Below, one piece after another: positions 10,940 through 19,406 of a stretch of DNA of 64,000 nucleotides. A program made the translations under genes and the position numbers. The notes under the pieces were generated by a model. The model had not been told where the DNA came from. It saw only the letters and a program-made list of their open reading frames with translations, and ran no database searches. Position 1 is the first letter of the stretch. Every line of letters begins with the position of its first letter. This DNA comes from Vreelandella zhuhanensis (GTDB taxonomy: Bacteria > Pseudomonadota > Gammaproteobacteria > Pseudomonadales > Halomonadaceae). The stretch spans positions 124,001 to 188,000 of the forward strand of contig NZ_WTKP01000002.1 in NCBI RefSeq assembly GCF_009793355.1, written 5' to 3'.

Positions 10940-12184
10940 TTATTCAAAGACACGGTCGATAACGACCTCTACCGGTTCAGCATCGCTCTCACCCACGTGG
11001 ACGTTATCCAATTGGCCGAACAGGTCTCCCGGTTGTGGCATGGCCTGGCCTGAAGGTGATACGCGCACCATTAGGCGTGCCTGATCGACCATGGAAAGCG
11101 TTGCCTGCGGCGACATCGCGACGTTGTCATTGAGCACCACGGTCATGGGAAGCTCACCCACCACCGCGCGTACCACGGCCAGTGGCGGCAGCTCCCCTTC
11201 CAGGTCCCGCGCCGTCACGAACACGGTGGCATCGTCTTCAACCTGGCCAACCAAGGTCTCATCCAGCGTGACACGCACCTGAATTCCCGGTCCGTCGGCT
11301 GCAGAGGTTGCCACTGTTTCCGGTTCGACACCCAAGCGTTGCTGAGCCACCCGAATTCCCTCGCGCAGCGACTCGGCGGTTTCAGCATCCTGAACGTTGG
11401 CCACCGCACGACGCCAGTGACCAATGGCCTGTTCATAAGCACCACGCTCAAAAGCTTCGATACCCAACATGCCCAGCACGGTGGGCTGGCGCGGATCCTG
11501 CTCCAGCGTTTCATCGACCAATGTCTGCACCTCGGCGGTCAATTCACGTCCGGCCATGAAAAAACGAATCTGGGCCAATTGCGCCAGCAAAGGAGGGATA
11601 CGCCCTTCGAGTTCGATCAAGCGCTCCAGCGCATCCACTGCCTCGGGCACCTTGCCGGAATCGCGGTACAACGGAAACAAGCTCGACCAGACATTAGGGT
11701 TGTCGGGTTGCCGCTCGGCCTGTTCTTCCAGACGCTCGATATACATGCTCAGCGACCCCTCGGGATGGCTCTGCACTTCCTGCTGCACGGCATAGAGGGC
11801 CAGGTCACCTTCTGCGCCTTCCTGCTGATAGCCGATCACCGCGGCGATCACTACCACCAGCATGGCGAGAGGCACCAACAAGCGCCCGGAAGAAGGCGAT
11901 TTGAGCGGGCGGCGCTGATCGTTGGCAGTATCTTCGAGCAGGCTACGCTCAAGTTCCAGACGATCTTCATCGAAACGTGCCTGGTCGATATCACCCCGCG
12001 CCAGTGCCGCCTCGAGCGATTCTACTCGACGTCTGAAAATCGCCACGTTCTGTTCCGCAGAAGTGTCATTGGCTTCAAAATCTTGCTGGGCGTCGTGCCA
12101 CTCGCGGGCTTGGCGCAACGGCGAGACCAACAACCACAAGGCCGGCAACAGCAATATAGCGAAAGCGATCCAGAGCAGCGTCAT
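10940..12184 (-). CDS. ccmI: cytochrome c biogenesis protein CcmI
   Basis: Component of the haem-lyase complex that holds apocytochrome c for haem attachment in the periplasm. The 414 residues show two membrane segments (about 2-20 and 102-119) with a cytoplasmic leucine-zipper-like loop between them (VAIFRRRVESLEAALARGDID), then a periplasmic part with TPR-type helices (about 160-290) and a C-terminal beta-rich domain. The start overlaps the ccmH stop as ATGA. It is the last of the ccm genes; smc follows after 33 bases. Confidence 0.92.
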   Translation of the reverse strand: MTLLWIAFAILLLPALWLLVSPLRQAREWHDAQQDFEANDTSAEQNVAIFRRRVESLEAALARGDIDQARFDEDRLELERSLLEDTANDQRRPLKSPSSGRLLVPLAMLVVVIAAVIGYQQEGAEGDLALYAVQQEVQSHPEGSLSMYIERLEEQAERQPDNPNVWSSLFPLYRDSGKVPEAVDALERLIELEGRIPPLLAQLAQIRFFMAGRELTAEVQTLVDETLEQDPRQPTVLGMLGIEAFERGAYEQAIGHWRRAVANVQDAETAESLREGIRVAQQRLGVEPETVATSAADGPGIQVRVTLDETLVGQVEDDATVFVTARDLEGELPPLAVVRAVVGELPMTVVLNDNVAMSPQATLSMVDQARLMVRVSPSGQAMPQPGDLFGQLDNVHVGESDAEPVEVVIDRVFE

Positions 12185-12675
12185 TTAGGCCTCTTACGGT
12201 TGATAAGGTCATTTAAGCGGGCGCGCTCTTCCGGACTCAGCGCTCGGGCCGCGGCATTGCGTCGGCTACGCACCATTAACACCACCAGCAGCAAGCCGGC
12301 CAGCGTCAGCGCAATAGGGGTGCCCCAGAGGAGATAGGTACGATTTTCCAGACGCGGATTATAAAGGATGTATTCGCCGAAACGTTGCACCATATGATCG
12401 ACGATCTCGATGTCCGCACGCCCGTCTTGCAGCAATACATACACTCGCTGACGCATATCGGCGGAAATCGGCGCATCCGAGTCATCAATCGCCTGATTTT
12501 CGCATAACGGGCAACGCATGGAGCCGGTCAAGTCACGGTAACGCTGCTCCATCACCGGATCATCGAACTCACGAATTTCGATGCCGGCCGCCATCGCAAC
12601 GCTACTATTTCCCAGTAGCATCAGCGCCATTGCCAATGCGGTCGCCAATCCCAGGAACGGGCGGATCATTGCCAT
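12181..12675 (-). CDS. ccmH: cytochrome c maturation protein CcmH (CcmL type)
   Basis: Periplasmic thiol protein that reduces the CXXCH cysteines of apocytochrome c. The 164 residues contain a signal peptide ending near residue 30 (SVAMAA), the redox motif RCPLCENQ (54-61), a short helical domain, and a C-terminal membrane anchor (about 118-138). The usual family motif is LRCxxCQNQ; here the fourth position is Glu rather than Gln. There is only this single CcmH domain, with CcmI encoded separately, as in Pseudomonas rather than the E. coli fused form. Its start lies 10 bases inside the ccmG 3' end. Confidence 0.93.
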   Translation of the reverse strand: MAMIRPFLGLATALAMALMLLGNSSVAMAAGIEIREFDDPVMEQRYRDLTGSMRCPLCENQAIDDSDAPISADMRQRVYVLLQDGRADIEIVDHMVQRFGEYILYNPRLENRTYLLWGTPIALTLAGLLLVVLMVRSRRNAAARALSPEERARLNDLINRKRPK

Positions 12676-13193
12676 TTTTCCACCTCCGGTAAAATCGTGT
12701 CGCGCACATCCGTCGGAGAGATATAGCCGGTATGGTGGTAGCGAATCACGCCATCACGATCGACTAGAAAGGTTTCCGGCGCCCCATAGACTCCCAGTTC
12801 GAACCCTAGGTCTCCCTCGGGATCGAAGATATTGACTTCAAAAGGATTGCCGAATTCATCCAGAAACTGCAGCCCCTTTTCACGGGTATCTCGGTAATTG
12901 ATCCCCACCATGCGAATGCCTTGTTCGGCAAGGCTCAGAAGCTGCGGCATTTCCTGCTTACAGGCGGGACACCACTCGCCCCATACATTGACCAACGTCA
13001 CCTCACCTTCGAGCAGCGAAGTATCCACGCGTCTTTCCGGCTCTTCCAGAGTTGCCAGATCGAAGGCGGGAAAATCACGTGCCATCAACGCTGAATCGCG
13101 ATGCGAAGGATCCAGTGCCAAGCCCCGATAGAAGAAAAGCGCCAGCAACAGGAAACCTACCAGCGGTAACAGCAACAACAAACGACGCTTCAT
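12666..13193 (-). CDS. ccmG: thiol:disulfide interchange protein CcmG/DsbE
   Basis: Membrane-anchored periplasmic thioredoxin that keeps apocytochrome c or CcmH reduced. The N-terminal membrane segment (about 4-21) is followed by a thioredoxin fold with the active site WCPAC at 74-78 and the GVYGAPETFLVDRDGVI block containing the cis-proline. The length, 175, is standard. Its start overlaps the end of ccmF by four bases and its end overlaps ccmH by ten, so the three are translated as a coupled set. Confidence 0.95.
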   Translation of the reverse strand: MKRRLLLLLPLVGFLLLALFFYRGLALDPSHRDSALMARDFPAFDLATLEEPERRVDTSLLEGEVTLVNVWGEWCPACKQEMPQLLSLAEQGIRMVGINYRDTREKGLQFLDEFGNPFEVNIFDPEGDLGFELGVYGAPETFLVDRDGVIRYHHTGYISPTDVRDTILPEVEKWQ

Positions 13194-15196
13194 GCGGTGG
13201 CCTCCCGAGAGGGGGTTTGGATCTGTCCGGGCTGCGTCTCACGTCGGCCCGCCAAGCGCCGATAACGCTTGTCGGCAATCGCCATGATGCCACCTGAAGC
13301 CATCAACAGAGCCCCCAGCCATAACCAGCGCACGAAGGGCTTGTACTGCACACGCATGGCCCAGCTGCCATCCCCCAGGTCTTCCCCCATGGCGACATAA
13401 AGGTCACGGAACAAGCCAGGGCGCAGCGCGACCTGGGTCATCGGCATACCGGTGGCGATATACAGGCGCTTTTCCGGATTCATGGTAAAGCTGCGTCCAT
13501 TCTCGCCACGCTGTACCTGCAGCGTTGAGGTATCGGCCAGGAAGTTGGGTCCGCGGCGGCTGCCCAGCTTGGTCATGGTGAACTGATAACCCGCTACTTC
13601 GACCGTTTCCCCGGGGGTCATGCGCACATTGCGTTCGATAGTGTAGTTGGAAACCACCGTGACCCCGATGATGGTAACCGCGACACCCAAATGTCCTAAC
13701 ACCATGCCCCAGTACGCCAGCGACAACTTGCGCAGCCCGCCGAAAAATGAGCTGGCGTTACGTGTCTTGTCGAACATGTCACGCAGCATGGGCAGCACGA
13801 TCCACAGCGCCGAGACGATGCCCAGCGACACCCAGAGATTCCAGCTGCCGCCATATACCAATGGCGCCAATATCCCGATGGCCAGTGCGGCCACCCCTGA
13901 CATCCATAGCTTGCGAGCCAATGCCGAGGCCGACATGCGCTTCCAGCGTGAAGACGGCCCAAGCCCCATGAAGACACACATGATCACGGTCAAGGGGACG
14001 AACAGGGAGTTGAAGTAAGGCGGACCCACGCTGATCTTGCCCAGCCCCAAGGAATCCAGAATCAAGGGATAGATGGTTCCCAGCAACACCGTCACCGTCA
14101 TGATCACCAGCAGGATATTGTTGATCAGCAACAAGGCATCCCGCGACAACCAGCTGAAGCCCACGTTCTGGCTCACCCGTGGCGCGCGCAGAGCGAATAT
14201 CAGCAGGGATAGCGCCACCGTGATGGCCAACAGAACGAGAATGAAGAAGCCGCGGGCTGGATCGTTGGCGAAGGCATGCACCGAGGTGAGAACCCCGGAG
14301 CGCACCAGGAAAGTGCCCATCAACGACAGCGAAAAGGTGGTAATCGCCAGGAGTACGGTCCAACTCTTGAACGAGCCGCGTTTTTCAGTCACCGCAAGCG
14401 AGTGTATCAGGGCGGTACCGGACAGCCAGGGTAGCAGAGAGGCATTTTCCACCGGATCCCAGAACCACCAGCCACCCCAGCCAAGCTCGTAGTAAGCCCA
14501 CCAACTACCCAGCGCGATGCCGACCGTGAGAAAGGCCCAGGCCAGATTGGTCCAGGGACGTGCCCAGCGTGTCCAGGCGGCATCCAACCGCCCTCCCAGC
14601 AATGCCGCAATGGCAAAGGCGAATACCACCGAAAAGCCCACATAACCCATATAGAGCATGGGCGGATGCACCACCAGGCCAAAATCCTGCAGTAGGGGAT
14701 TAAGGTCGGCGCCGTCCTGGGGAATATTGAGCAACAGGCGTTCAAACGGATTTGAGGTCACCAGAATGAACAGCAAGAACCCCATGCAGACCATGCCCAG
14801 GATTCCGAGTACCCGGGCCACCATATCCCGGGGCAAGTCCCGTGAGAACACCGCGACCGCACAGGCCCAGCCTGCAAGCATCAAGCTCCACAGCAAGACA
14901 GACCCTTCATGGTTTCCCCATACCGCGCTGAACTTGTAATACCAGGGCAACAAGGAATTGGAATTATTGGCCACGTTGGCCACGCTGAAATCATCCAGCA
15001 TGTAACTGGCGGTCAAACAGGCGTATGCAATCAACACGAACAGAAATTGCCCCATCGCCATGGGGCGACCGTAGGCCATCCACAAAGGACGCCGTGTAGC
15101 GGCACCGGCCAGTGGCACGACCGCTTGCACTGCGGCTAGCAGCAAAGCGATGATCAGCGCAAAATGGCCGATTTCAGGAATCATCTTGATCAACAT
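13190..15196 (-). CDS. ccmF: haem lyase subunit CcmF
   Basis: Large inner-membrane protein that takes haem from CcmE and attaches it to apocytochrome c. The 668 residues are mostly hydrophobic, with some 14-15 membrane helices. The tryptophan-rich WWD haem-handling motif is at 240-251 (WGGWWFWDPVEN), and histidines expected as haem ligands occur near it (NHEGS at 95-99, HPP at 177-179). The start at 15196 has GGAG five bases upstream. It is separated from ccmE by 12 bases and overlaps ccmG by four. Confidence 0.96.
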   Translation of the reverse strand: MLIKMIPEIGHFALIIALLLAAVQAVVPLAGAATRRPLWMAYGRPMAMGQFLFVLIAYACLTASYMLDDFSVANVANNSNSLLPWYYKFSAVWGNHEGSVLLWSLMLAGWACAVAVFSRDLPRDMVARVLGILGMVCMGFLLFILVTSNPFERLLLNIPQDGADLNPLLQDFGLVVHPPMLYMGYVGFSVVFAFAIAALLGGRLDAAWTRWARPWTNLAWAFLTVGIALGSWWAYYELGWGGWWFWDPVENASLLPWLSGTALIHSLAVTEKRGSFKSWTVLLAITTFSLSLMGTFLVRSGVLTSVHAFANDPARGFFILVLLAITVALSLLIFALRAPRVSQNVGFSWLSRDALLLINNILLVIMTVTVLLGTIYPLILDSLGLGKISVGPPYFNSLFVPLTVIMCVFMGLGPSSRWKRMSASALARKLWMSGVAALAIGILAPLVYGGSWNLWVSLGIVSALWIVLPMLRDMFDKTRNASSFFGGLRKLSLAYWGMVLGHLGVAVTIIGVTVVSNYTIERNVRMTPGETVEVAGYQFTMTKLGSRRGPNFLADTSTLQVQRGENGRSFTMNPEKRLYIATGMPMTQVALRPGLFRDLYVAMGEDLGDGSWAMRVQYKPFVRWLWLGALLMASGGIMAIADKRYRRLAGRRETQPGQIQTPSREATA

Positions 15197-15208
15197 GGGG
15201 GCTCCGGA

Positions 15209-15718
15209 TCAATACTGGCTGGTTTCGGCATTACCTTGGGCTTTTAGACGTTTACCCACTTCAGCCGCCTTGGCCTGATAGTCGGCGGGAGAATAGCCGG
15301 CCTCTTCCAAGGCTTGAGCCACTTCCGGGGGCATATAGTTTTCATCATGGCGCGCCAGTACCTGATCGGCACGCAAACGCCCGTCGCTCTGCAGCTCACC
15401 CACGACAACCACGCCCTGACCCTCACGAAACAGATCCGGCAGGATGCCGCTGTAATAGACCTCCAGATCATCGACGTAGTCGGTCACCTTGAACTCCACT
15501 TCCAGGCTTTCCTTATTACGCGACACGGAACCCTCCTTGACCATGCCGCCGGCGCGAATCTGTCGTTCCATGGGAGCACTACCCGCCGCGATCTGCACCG
15601 GGCTGAAGAACAGATTGATATTGGCCCGCAGGGCATACAGGGTCAGCCCGATGGCAATTGCCGCCAGTGACACCAGGCCGAGCACGATAAAGAGTTTCTG
15701 TTTACGCTTGGGGGTCAT
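15209..15718 (-). CDS. ccmE: haem chaperone CcmE
   Basis: Membrane-anchored periplasmic haem carrier. After a short basic N-terminus, a membrane segment spans about residues 9-30; the rest is the OB-fold domain. The covalent haem-binding His is H124 in LARHDENYMPPEV, with the haem ligand Tyr at 128, matching the family HxxxY. The frame is open four codons further upstream, but ATG 15718 is preceded by GGAGG at the right distance and leads directly to the typical MTPKRKQK start. It overlaps the end of ccmD by 17 bases. Confidence 0.96.
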   Translation of the reverse strand: MTPKRKQKLFIVLGLVSLAAIAIGLTLYALRANINLFFSPVQIAAGSAPMERQIRAGGMVKEGSVSRNKESLEVEFKVTDYVDDLEVYYSGILPDLFREGQGVVVVGELQSDGRLRADQVLARHDENYMPPEVAQALEEAGYSPADYQAKAAEVGKRLKAQGNAETSQY

Positions 15719-15950
15719 GATTGCCTCCACCTTGAGCTGTGTTCAACGGGGCCTGAGATGCCACCGGCTGATGGCGTGCCTGTTCGCGGCGAACGCGCCG
15801 CCGGAGTGTCGTGAGCAGTTGGCGACGTTCGAGGCGTGCATGCAGCACGGCGCCAATCAGCAACATGAAGGTGATTCCCCAGGAGGACCACACATACGGC
15901 GCATGGCCGCCCATGGCGAGAAAGTCTCCAAACGAATCGAATGCCATCAT
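15702..15950 (-). CDS. ccmD: haem exporter protein CcmD
   Basis: Small membrane protein that helps release holo-CcmE from CcmABC. The 82 residues contain the family's N-terminal block [16 protein letters not shown] (residues 10-25), one membrane helix (about 20-40) and a basic cytoplasmic tail rich in Arg. It starts at adjacent ATG codons (15950 and 15947); the first overlaps the ccmC stop as ATGA. The tail after residue 55 is longer than in many CcmD proteins and lies partly over the ccmE start. Confidence 0.9.
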   Translation of the reverse strand: MMAFDSFGDFLAMGGHAPYVWSSWGITFMLLIGAVLHARLERRQLLTTLRRRVRREQARHQPVASQAPLNTAQGGGNHDPQA

Positions 15951-16687
15951 TGTTTTTCCTCTACCAGCTCACGCACCCAGCGTTTATTCGATTCACGCCG
16001 CAATATTTCACTGCGCGTGCGCATCAAGGTCAGTGCAATGAAAAAACTGTAAAAACCCAACACCATGAGCAGCAACGGTAGCCACATTTCAGTGGGCATC
16101 GCCGGACGCGAGGTAATGGTAAAGGTGGCCGGTTGGTGCAGGGTGTACCACCAGTCTACCGAATACTTGATGATCGGAATATTGATCACCCCCACCATGG
16201 CCAGCACGGAGGCGGCACGTGAGGCACTGTCGCGGCTGGTAAAGGCACCACGCAAGGCAATCACACCCAAATACAGAAACAGCAGTATCAGCATCGAGGT
16301 CAGACGCGCATCCCACATCCACCAGGTTCCCCAGGTGGGCACGCCCCAGACCGCGCCGGAAAATAGCGAGATGAAGGTCATCGCCGCTCCCAGCGGCGCC
16401 ATGACCGCCGCCGCCATGTCCGCCACCTTGATCTTCCACACCATGTACACCAGCCCGGCGATGGCCATCGACACGAAGATCGATTGCGCCAGAAATGCTG
16501 CGGGGACGTGCACATAGAGGATACGAAAGCTGTTGCCCTGCTGGTAGTCCGCCGGAGCGAAAGCCAGCCCCCAGAGCGAGCCGGTCACGATCAGACCGGC
16601 TGCCGCCACCCAGAACCAAGGTTGCAGCTTGGCGCTGATGCGGTAAAACCACTTGGGCGAACCCAGTTTATGAATGAAAGCCCACAT
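15947..16687 (-). CDS. ccmC: haem exporter protein CcmC
   Basis: Inner-membrane protein that presents haem to CcmE. It is a 246-residue, six-helix protein with the tryptophan-rich motif WGTWWMWD at 119-126, flanked by the conserved His of YVHVP (H60) and a second His in WWYTLHQP (about 180). The open frame extends 16 codons upstream, but [15 protein letters not shown] is the characteristic family start, so I begin at 16687 with GAGG ten bases upstream. It sits 13 bases after ccmB and overlaps ccmD by four. Confidence 0.95.
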   Translation of the reverse strand: MWAFIHKLGSPKWFYRISAKLQPWFWVAAAGLIVTGSLWGLAFAPADYQQGNSFRILYVHVPAAFLAQSIFVSMAIAGLVYMVWKIKVADMAAAVMAPLGAAMTFISLFSGAVWGVPTWGTWWMWDARLTSMLILLFLYLGVIALRGAFTSRDSASRAASVLAMVGVINIPIIKYSVDWWYTLHQPATFTITSRPAMPTEMWLPLLLMVLGFYSFFIALTLMRTRSEILRRESNKRWVRELVEEKQ

Positions 16688-16700
16688 TCTGTATTCGTCC

Positions 16701-17438
16701 TCAACCGTTGATACTGATTCGCAGCGAGGCTGCAATTGCCCAAGGGGCGAAGATCAGCGCACCTGCCAGTAGCGCGCCTAGAATAGCCAGGTGCGCGGTG
16801 ACGCCATCACCGAAAACGGCCGCCTGGACGGCACCGGTACCGAAAATCAATACCGGAATGTAGAGTGGCAGCACCAGCAGCGAAAGCAAGACACCGCCTT
16901 TCGCCAGCCCCACGGTAAGCGCTGCGCCAATCGCCCCGATAAGACTCAAACTGGCGGTACCCAACGCCAGCGAAAGGGCCAGGATCAAATAACTGCCCGC
17001 CGGCAGCGCCAACATGATGCCCAGCACCGGCGCCATCAGGGCGAGGGGCAAGCCGGTCAACAACCAATGTACCGCTACTTTGGCCAAGCTCAATGCCGCC
17101 AGCGGCTGGGGGGCCAGCAGCAGTTGCTCCAAGCTGCCATCGTCATAATCACTGCGAAACAGACTATCCAGGGAAAGCAGGGCCGCCAGTAGCGCCGCCA
17201 CCCATAGAAGCCCCGGCGCGATCAACGCGAGCAGTTCGGGGTCGGGAGAAATGCCGATCGGAAACAAGGTGATCACCAGCGCAAAGAACACCAGTGGATT
17301 GAGCATTTCGCCTCGCCGTCGCAACATCAACGTCAGGTCACGCTTTAGGGTCGCTGTAATAGCGACCATGAGATTACCGCCGGGTTCCCCAAGCGCCACG
17401 CCAGCAGAGGCCACGGGAGCTGTATCAGATACCTGCAA
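16701..17438 (-). CDS. ccmB: haem exporter protein CcmB
   Basis: Membrane subunit of the CcmAB ABC transporter that frees haem-loaded CcmE. Six membrane helices are evident, and the first cytoplasmic stretch has [23 protein letters not shown], typical of the family. I take the TTG at 17438 as start because AAGGAG lies six bases before it, inside the end of ccmA. The product would be 245 residues, about 23 more than most CcmB proteins. The alternative, an ATG at 17369, gives 222 residues but a weaker ribosome site. The overlap with ccmA is 14 bases in the longer version. Confidence 0.88.
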   Translation of the reverse strand: MQVSDTAPVASAGVALGEPGGNLMVAITATLKRDLTLMLRRRGEMLNPLVFFALVITLFPIGISPDPELLALIAPGLLWVAALLAALLSLDSLFRSDYDDGSLEQLLLAPQPLAALSLAKVAVHWLLTGLPLALMAPVLGIMLALPAGSYLILALSLALGTASLSLIGAIGAALTVGLAKGGVLLSLLVLPLYIPVLIFGTGAVQAAVFGDGVTAHLAILGALLAGALIFAPWAIAASLRISING

Positions 17439-18087
17439 GGTTATCTCCTTGGCCCAGCTGAATGCGCCTTAATGCTGTGGATGCCGCCAACTCATGATGG
17501 GTGGTGACCACAACACTGCCCCCGGCCCGCGCATGAGCCACAAGCCGCGCTTCGAGTGCTGCGACACCATCTCGATCAATGGCGGTAAACGGCTCATCCA
17601 GCACCCAAAGGGCACGCGGGGTCAGTTCCAGCCGTGCCAAGGCGACGCGACGTTGCTGACCGGCGGAAAGCTGGCCTGCCGGCAAGTCTTCGAACCCGGC
17701 GAGCCCAACGCTTTCCAGTGCAGCGAAGCGAGCCGTTTCATTGCCGGTCTCGCCACTCAACGCCTGGTACCACTTCAGGTTTTCCAAGGGGGTCAGGCCC
17801 GCCTTGACCCCAGGGGCATGCCCCAGATACAGCAGGTTGGCCAGAAAATGCTCGCGCGCCTGGCGCATGGGGGTGTCGTTCCAGAAGAGCTCGCCCTCGT
17901 ACTCCGCCAGCTGGCCGGAAAGGATTTTCAACAGCGTGGTTTTACCACTCCCATTAGGCCCCTCGATTCGAACGATTTCACCGCCGCGCACCTCCAGGTC
18001 GAGACCTTGGAAAAGCCAGCGATCATCGCGCTCACAGGCTAGCTTTCGGGCATGTAGCCGCAGGCTCAAAGGGGACTCTCCCAGCAT
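17425..18087 (-). CDS. ccmA: haem exporter ATP-binding protein CcmA
   Basis: ABC ATPase of the cytochrome c maturation system, powering release of holo-CcmE from CcmC. Walker A is GPNGSGKTT at 43-51, the signature is LSAGQQRRVALARL (about 140-153), and Walker B with its glutamate is WVLDEPFTAID. The length of 220 is close to the family norm. It is the first gene of the ccmABCDEFGHI series; the roughly 150 bases before it (18088-18238) are shared with the divergent S24-like gene and must hold its promoter. Confidence 0.95.
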   Translation of the reverse strand: MLGESPLSLRLHARKLACERDDRWLFQGLDLEVRGGEIVRIEGPNGSGKTTLLKILSGQLAEYEGELFWNDTPMRQAREHFLANLLYLGHAPGVKAGLTPLENLKWYQALSGETGNETARFAALESVGLAGFEDLPAGQLSAGQQRRVALARLELTPRALWVLDEPFTAIDRDGVAALEARLVAHARAGGSVVVTTHHELAASTALRRIQLGQGDNLAGI

Positions 18088-18210
18088 ATTGAATTCGAGC
18101 CAGACTTTACACGGAAAGGTGGTTTGTCGCTAGTCGAGCCCTGCGGCGCCGGGTCGCATGAAAAGCCAAACGTTGATAGTCGTCGCTGGCACTGTAATTA
18201 ATGACAGGTC

Positions 18211-18240
18211 TATACTGGCAATCACTGTATAAAAAGACAT
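18211..18240 (+). promoter_or_regulatory. putative -10 box and near-consensus LexA box
   Basis: TATACT at 18211-18216 is a good sigma-70 -10 hexamer; I find no strong -35. CTGTATAAAAAGACAT at 18225-18240 fits the LexA operator (CTG-N10-CAG) except for the last base, with the usual A/T-rich centre. It would lie at the transcription start, the expected place for repression. LexA control of the S24-like gene is therefore inferred, not shown. Confidence 0.45.
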
Positions 18241-18259
18241 GCCCCAAGAGACGCTACGT

Positions 18260-18670
18260 ATGGAAACTCCCACCATGGATGACAGCCCATCGCTTTGCGC
18301 TACCGCCAGGAGCTCCCTGATGCTGCCCTCTTCCGCCGCACCCTCTCCTCGCATGACTCCCCCCGCTCACGGTCGAGTCATGCGCCGCAATACCTATGCC
18401 GTGAAAATTCGCGGTAATGCCCTGCATGATTGCAACCTTTTCGATGGCGATGTCATCATTATCCGGCGCTTCCAGAACGACGCTGATGAAGAAACGCTTA
18501 CCGCAGAGATCAATCAACAGGAAATCACCTTGAAAAAGCTCTCGATCAACCGGCTCGGGGTTCATTTGCTTCCCGCTGACACCCTGCAGCCCGCCATGTT
18601 CCTGCACAATCGTGATATTCAAGTACTGGGCCTGGTCATGGGCATCAATCACCATGTCACGGCGCACTAA
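18260..18670 (+). CDS. S24/UmuD-LexA-like protein lacking the catalytic serine
   Basis: The 136-residue protein aligns with the protease-like half of LexA and UmuD: YAVKIRGNALHDC, then FDGDVIIIRR (61-70), EITLKKL (88-94) and a final VLGLVMGINH. In active relatives the motif is GDSM with Ser as nucleophile; here it is GNAL (52-55), so the Ser is Ala54. The partner lysine is kept (K92), 38 residues later, close to the 37 of UmuD. The N-terminal 40 residues are Ser/Pro-rich, without a helix-turn-helix and without an AG or CG cleavage pair. It should therefore be unable to self-cleave. A longer start at 18239 overlaps the putative LexA box; ATG 18260 has AAGAG upstream and is preferred. The stop overlaps the yigZ start by one base. 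Function unknown; a binding partner of UmuD, LexA or a Y-family polymerase is only a guess. Confidence 0.8.
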   Translation: METPTMDDSPSLCATARSSLMLPSSAAPSPRMTPPAHGRVMRRNTYAVKIRGNALHDCNLFDGDVIIIRRFQNDADEETLTAEINQQEITLKKLSINRLGVHLLPADTLQPAMFLHNRDIQVLGLVMGINHHVTAH

Positions 18671-19299
18671 TGCGCTACCTCGTTCCACATCTTTCTCCTG
18701 GGACATGGCACAGTGCCGATATCGAGGTGGAAAAAAGCCGCTTTATTACCTGGGTAACTCATGCGCCTTCTCCCGCCGAGCTCCAGGTACTGCTCAGGGC
18801 GGCCTGCACTGCTCACCCCAATGCCAGCCATCATTGCAGCGCTTTTATCGCAGGCCCGCCCGGTGAGCAGAACCACATCGGCTTTTCCGATGACGGTGAA
18901 CCGGGCGGCACCGCTGGACGCCCCATGTTTCAGGTACTGGAAGGCAGTAGCCTGGGACAAGTCGGCTGCGTGGTGACTCGCTACTTCGGCGGCACCAAGC
19001 TGGGAACCGGTGGGCTGGCCCGCGCCTACGCCCAGGCAGTCAGCGCAGCCCTTGTCGACTTGCCCACTAAGGAACTGGTGGAGCGCCGCCGTTATGGCTT
19101 GCAACTGCCCTTTGCCGGCGAAGCCGAGGCGCGAGCCTGGCTAGCTGAGCAGGCCATTCCTATCACTGACGTATCTTATGATGCTCAAGGCGCCTACCTG
19201 ACCATTGGCTGGCCAAGCGACCACCCTCTGGATCTCTCGCCTTTGGAAAATCGTTTGAAATCGTCACTCAGCTACCAGGATCTCGACACAAAAAAATAA
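18670..19299 (+). CDS. yigZ: YigZ/IMPACT family protein
   Basis: The 209 residues match the UPF0029/IMPACT family: N-terminal ribosomal-S5-like domain with EVEKSRFITWV, HPNASHHCSAF, FSDDGEPGGTAGRPM (about 73-87) and VTRYFGGTKLGTGGLARAY (98-116), then a C-terminal EF-G-V-like domain. Eukaryotic IMPACT modulates translation control; the role of the bacterial form is not established. It starts on the last base of the S24-like gene stop codon (TAATG) and is translated with it. The stop codon lies in the left arm of the terminator at 19296-19327. Confidence 0.92.
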   Translation: MRYLVPHLSPGTWHSADIEVEKSRFITWVTHAPSPAELQVLLRAACTAHPNASHHCSAFIAGPPGEQNHIGFSDDGEPGGTAGRPMFQVLEGSSLGQVGCVVTRYFGGTKLGTGGLARAYAQAVSAALVDLPTKELVERRRYGLQLPFAGEAEARAWLAEQAIPITDVSYDAQGAYLTIGWPSDHPLDLSPLENRLKSSLSYQDLDTKK

Positions 19300-19327
19300 C
19301 GCGGCATGCCAGGGCATGCCGCGTTAT
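19290..19327 (-). terminator. Rho-independent terminator between yigZ and oadB
   Basis: ATAACGCGGCATGCC (19296-19310) and GGCATGCCGCGTTAT (19313-19327) form a perfect 15-bp stem with a very tight turn. Seven A at 19290-19296 read as a T-run on the minus strand, so it is a strong terminator for the oad operon. It can also end yigZ transcription from the other side. Confidence 0.8.
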
Positions 19328-19367
19328 TACCATTCTTAACATCGCTACGTTCGAGCCAAGTGGCTTT

Positions 19368-19406
19368 CTCAAGTACTTATCTCAAGTACTTATCCCAAGT
19401 ACTTGA
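19368..19406. repeat. three 13-bp direct repeats across the oadB stop codon
   Basis: CTCAAGTACTTAT occurs at 19368-19380 and exactly again at 19381-19393, with a third, diverged copy CCCAAGTACTTGA at 19394-19406. The third copy encodes the last residues of OadB and the stop codon lies in the middle copy, so the outer copies look like a small tandem expansion after the gene end. The 13-bp unit is not a codon multiple. Confidence 0.7.
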
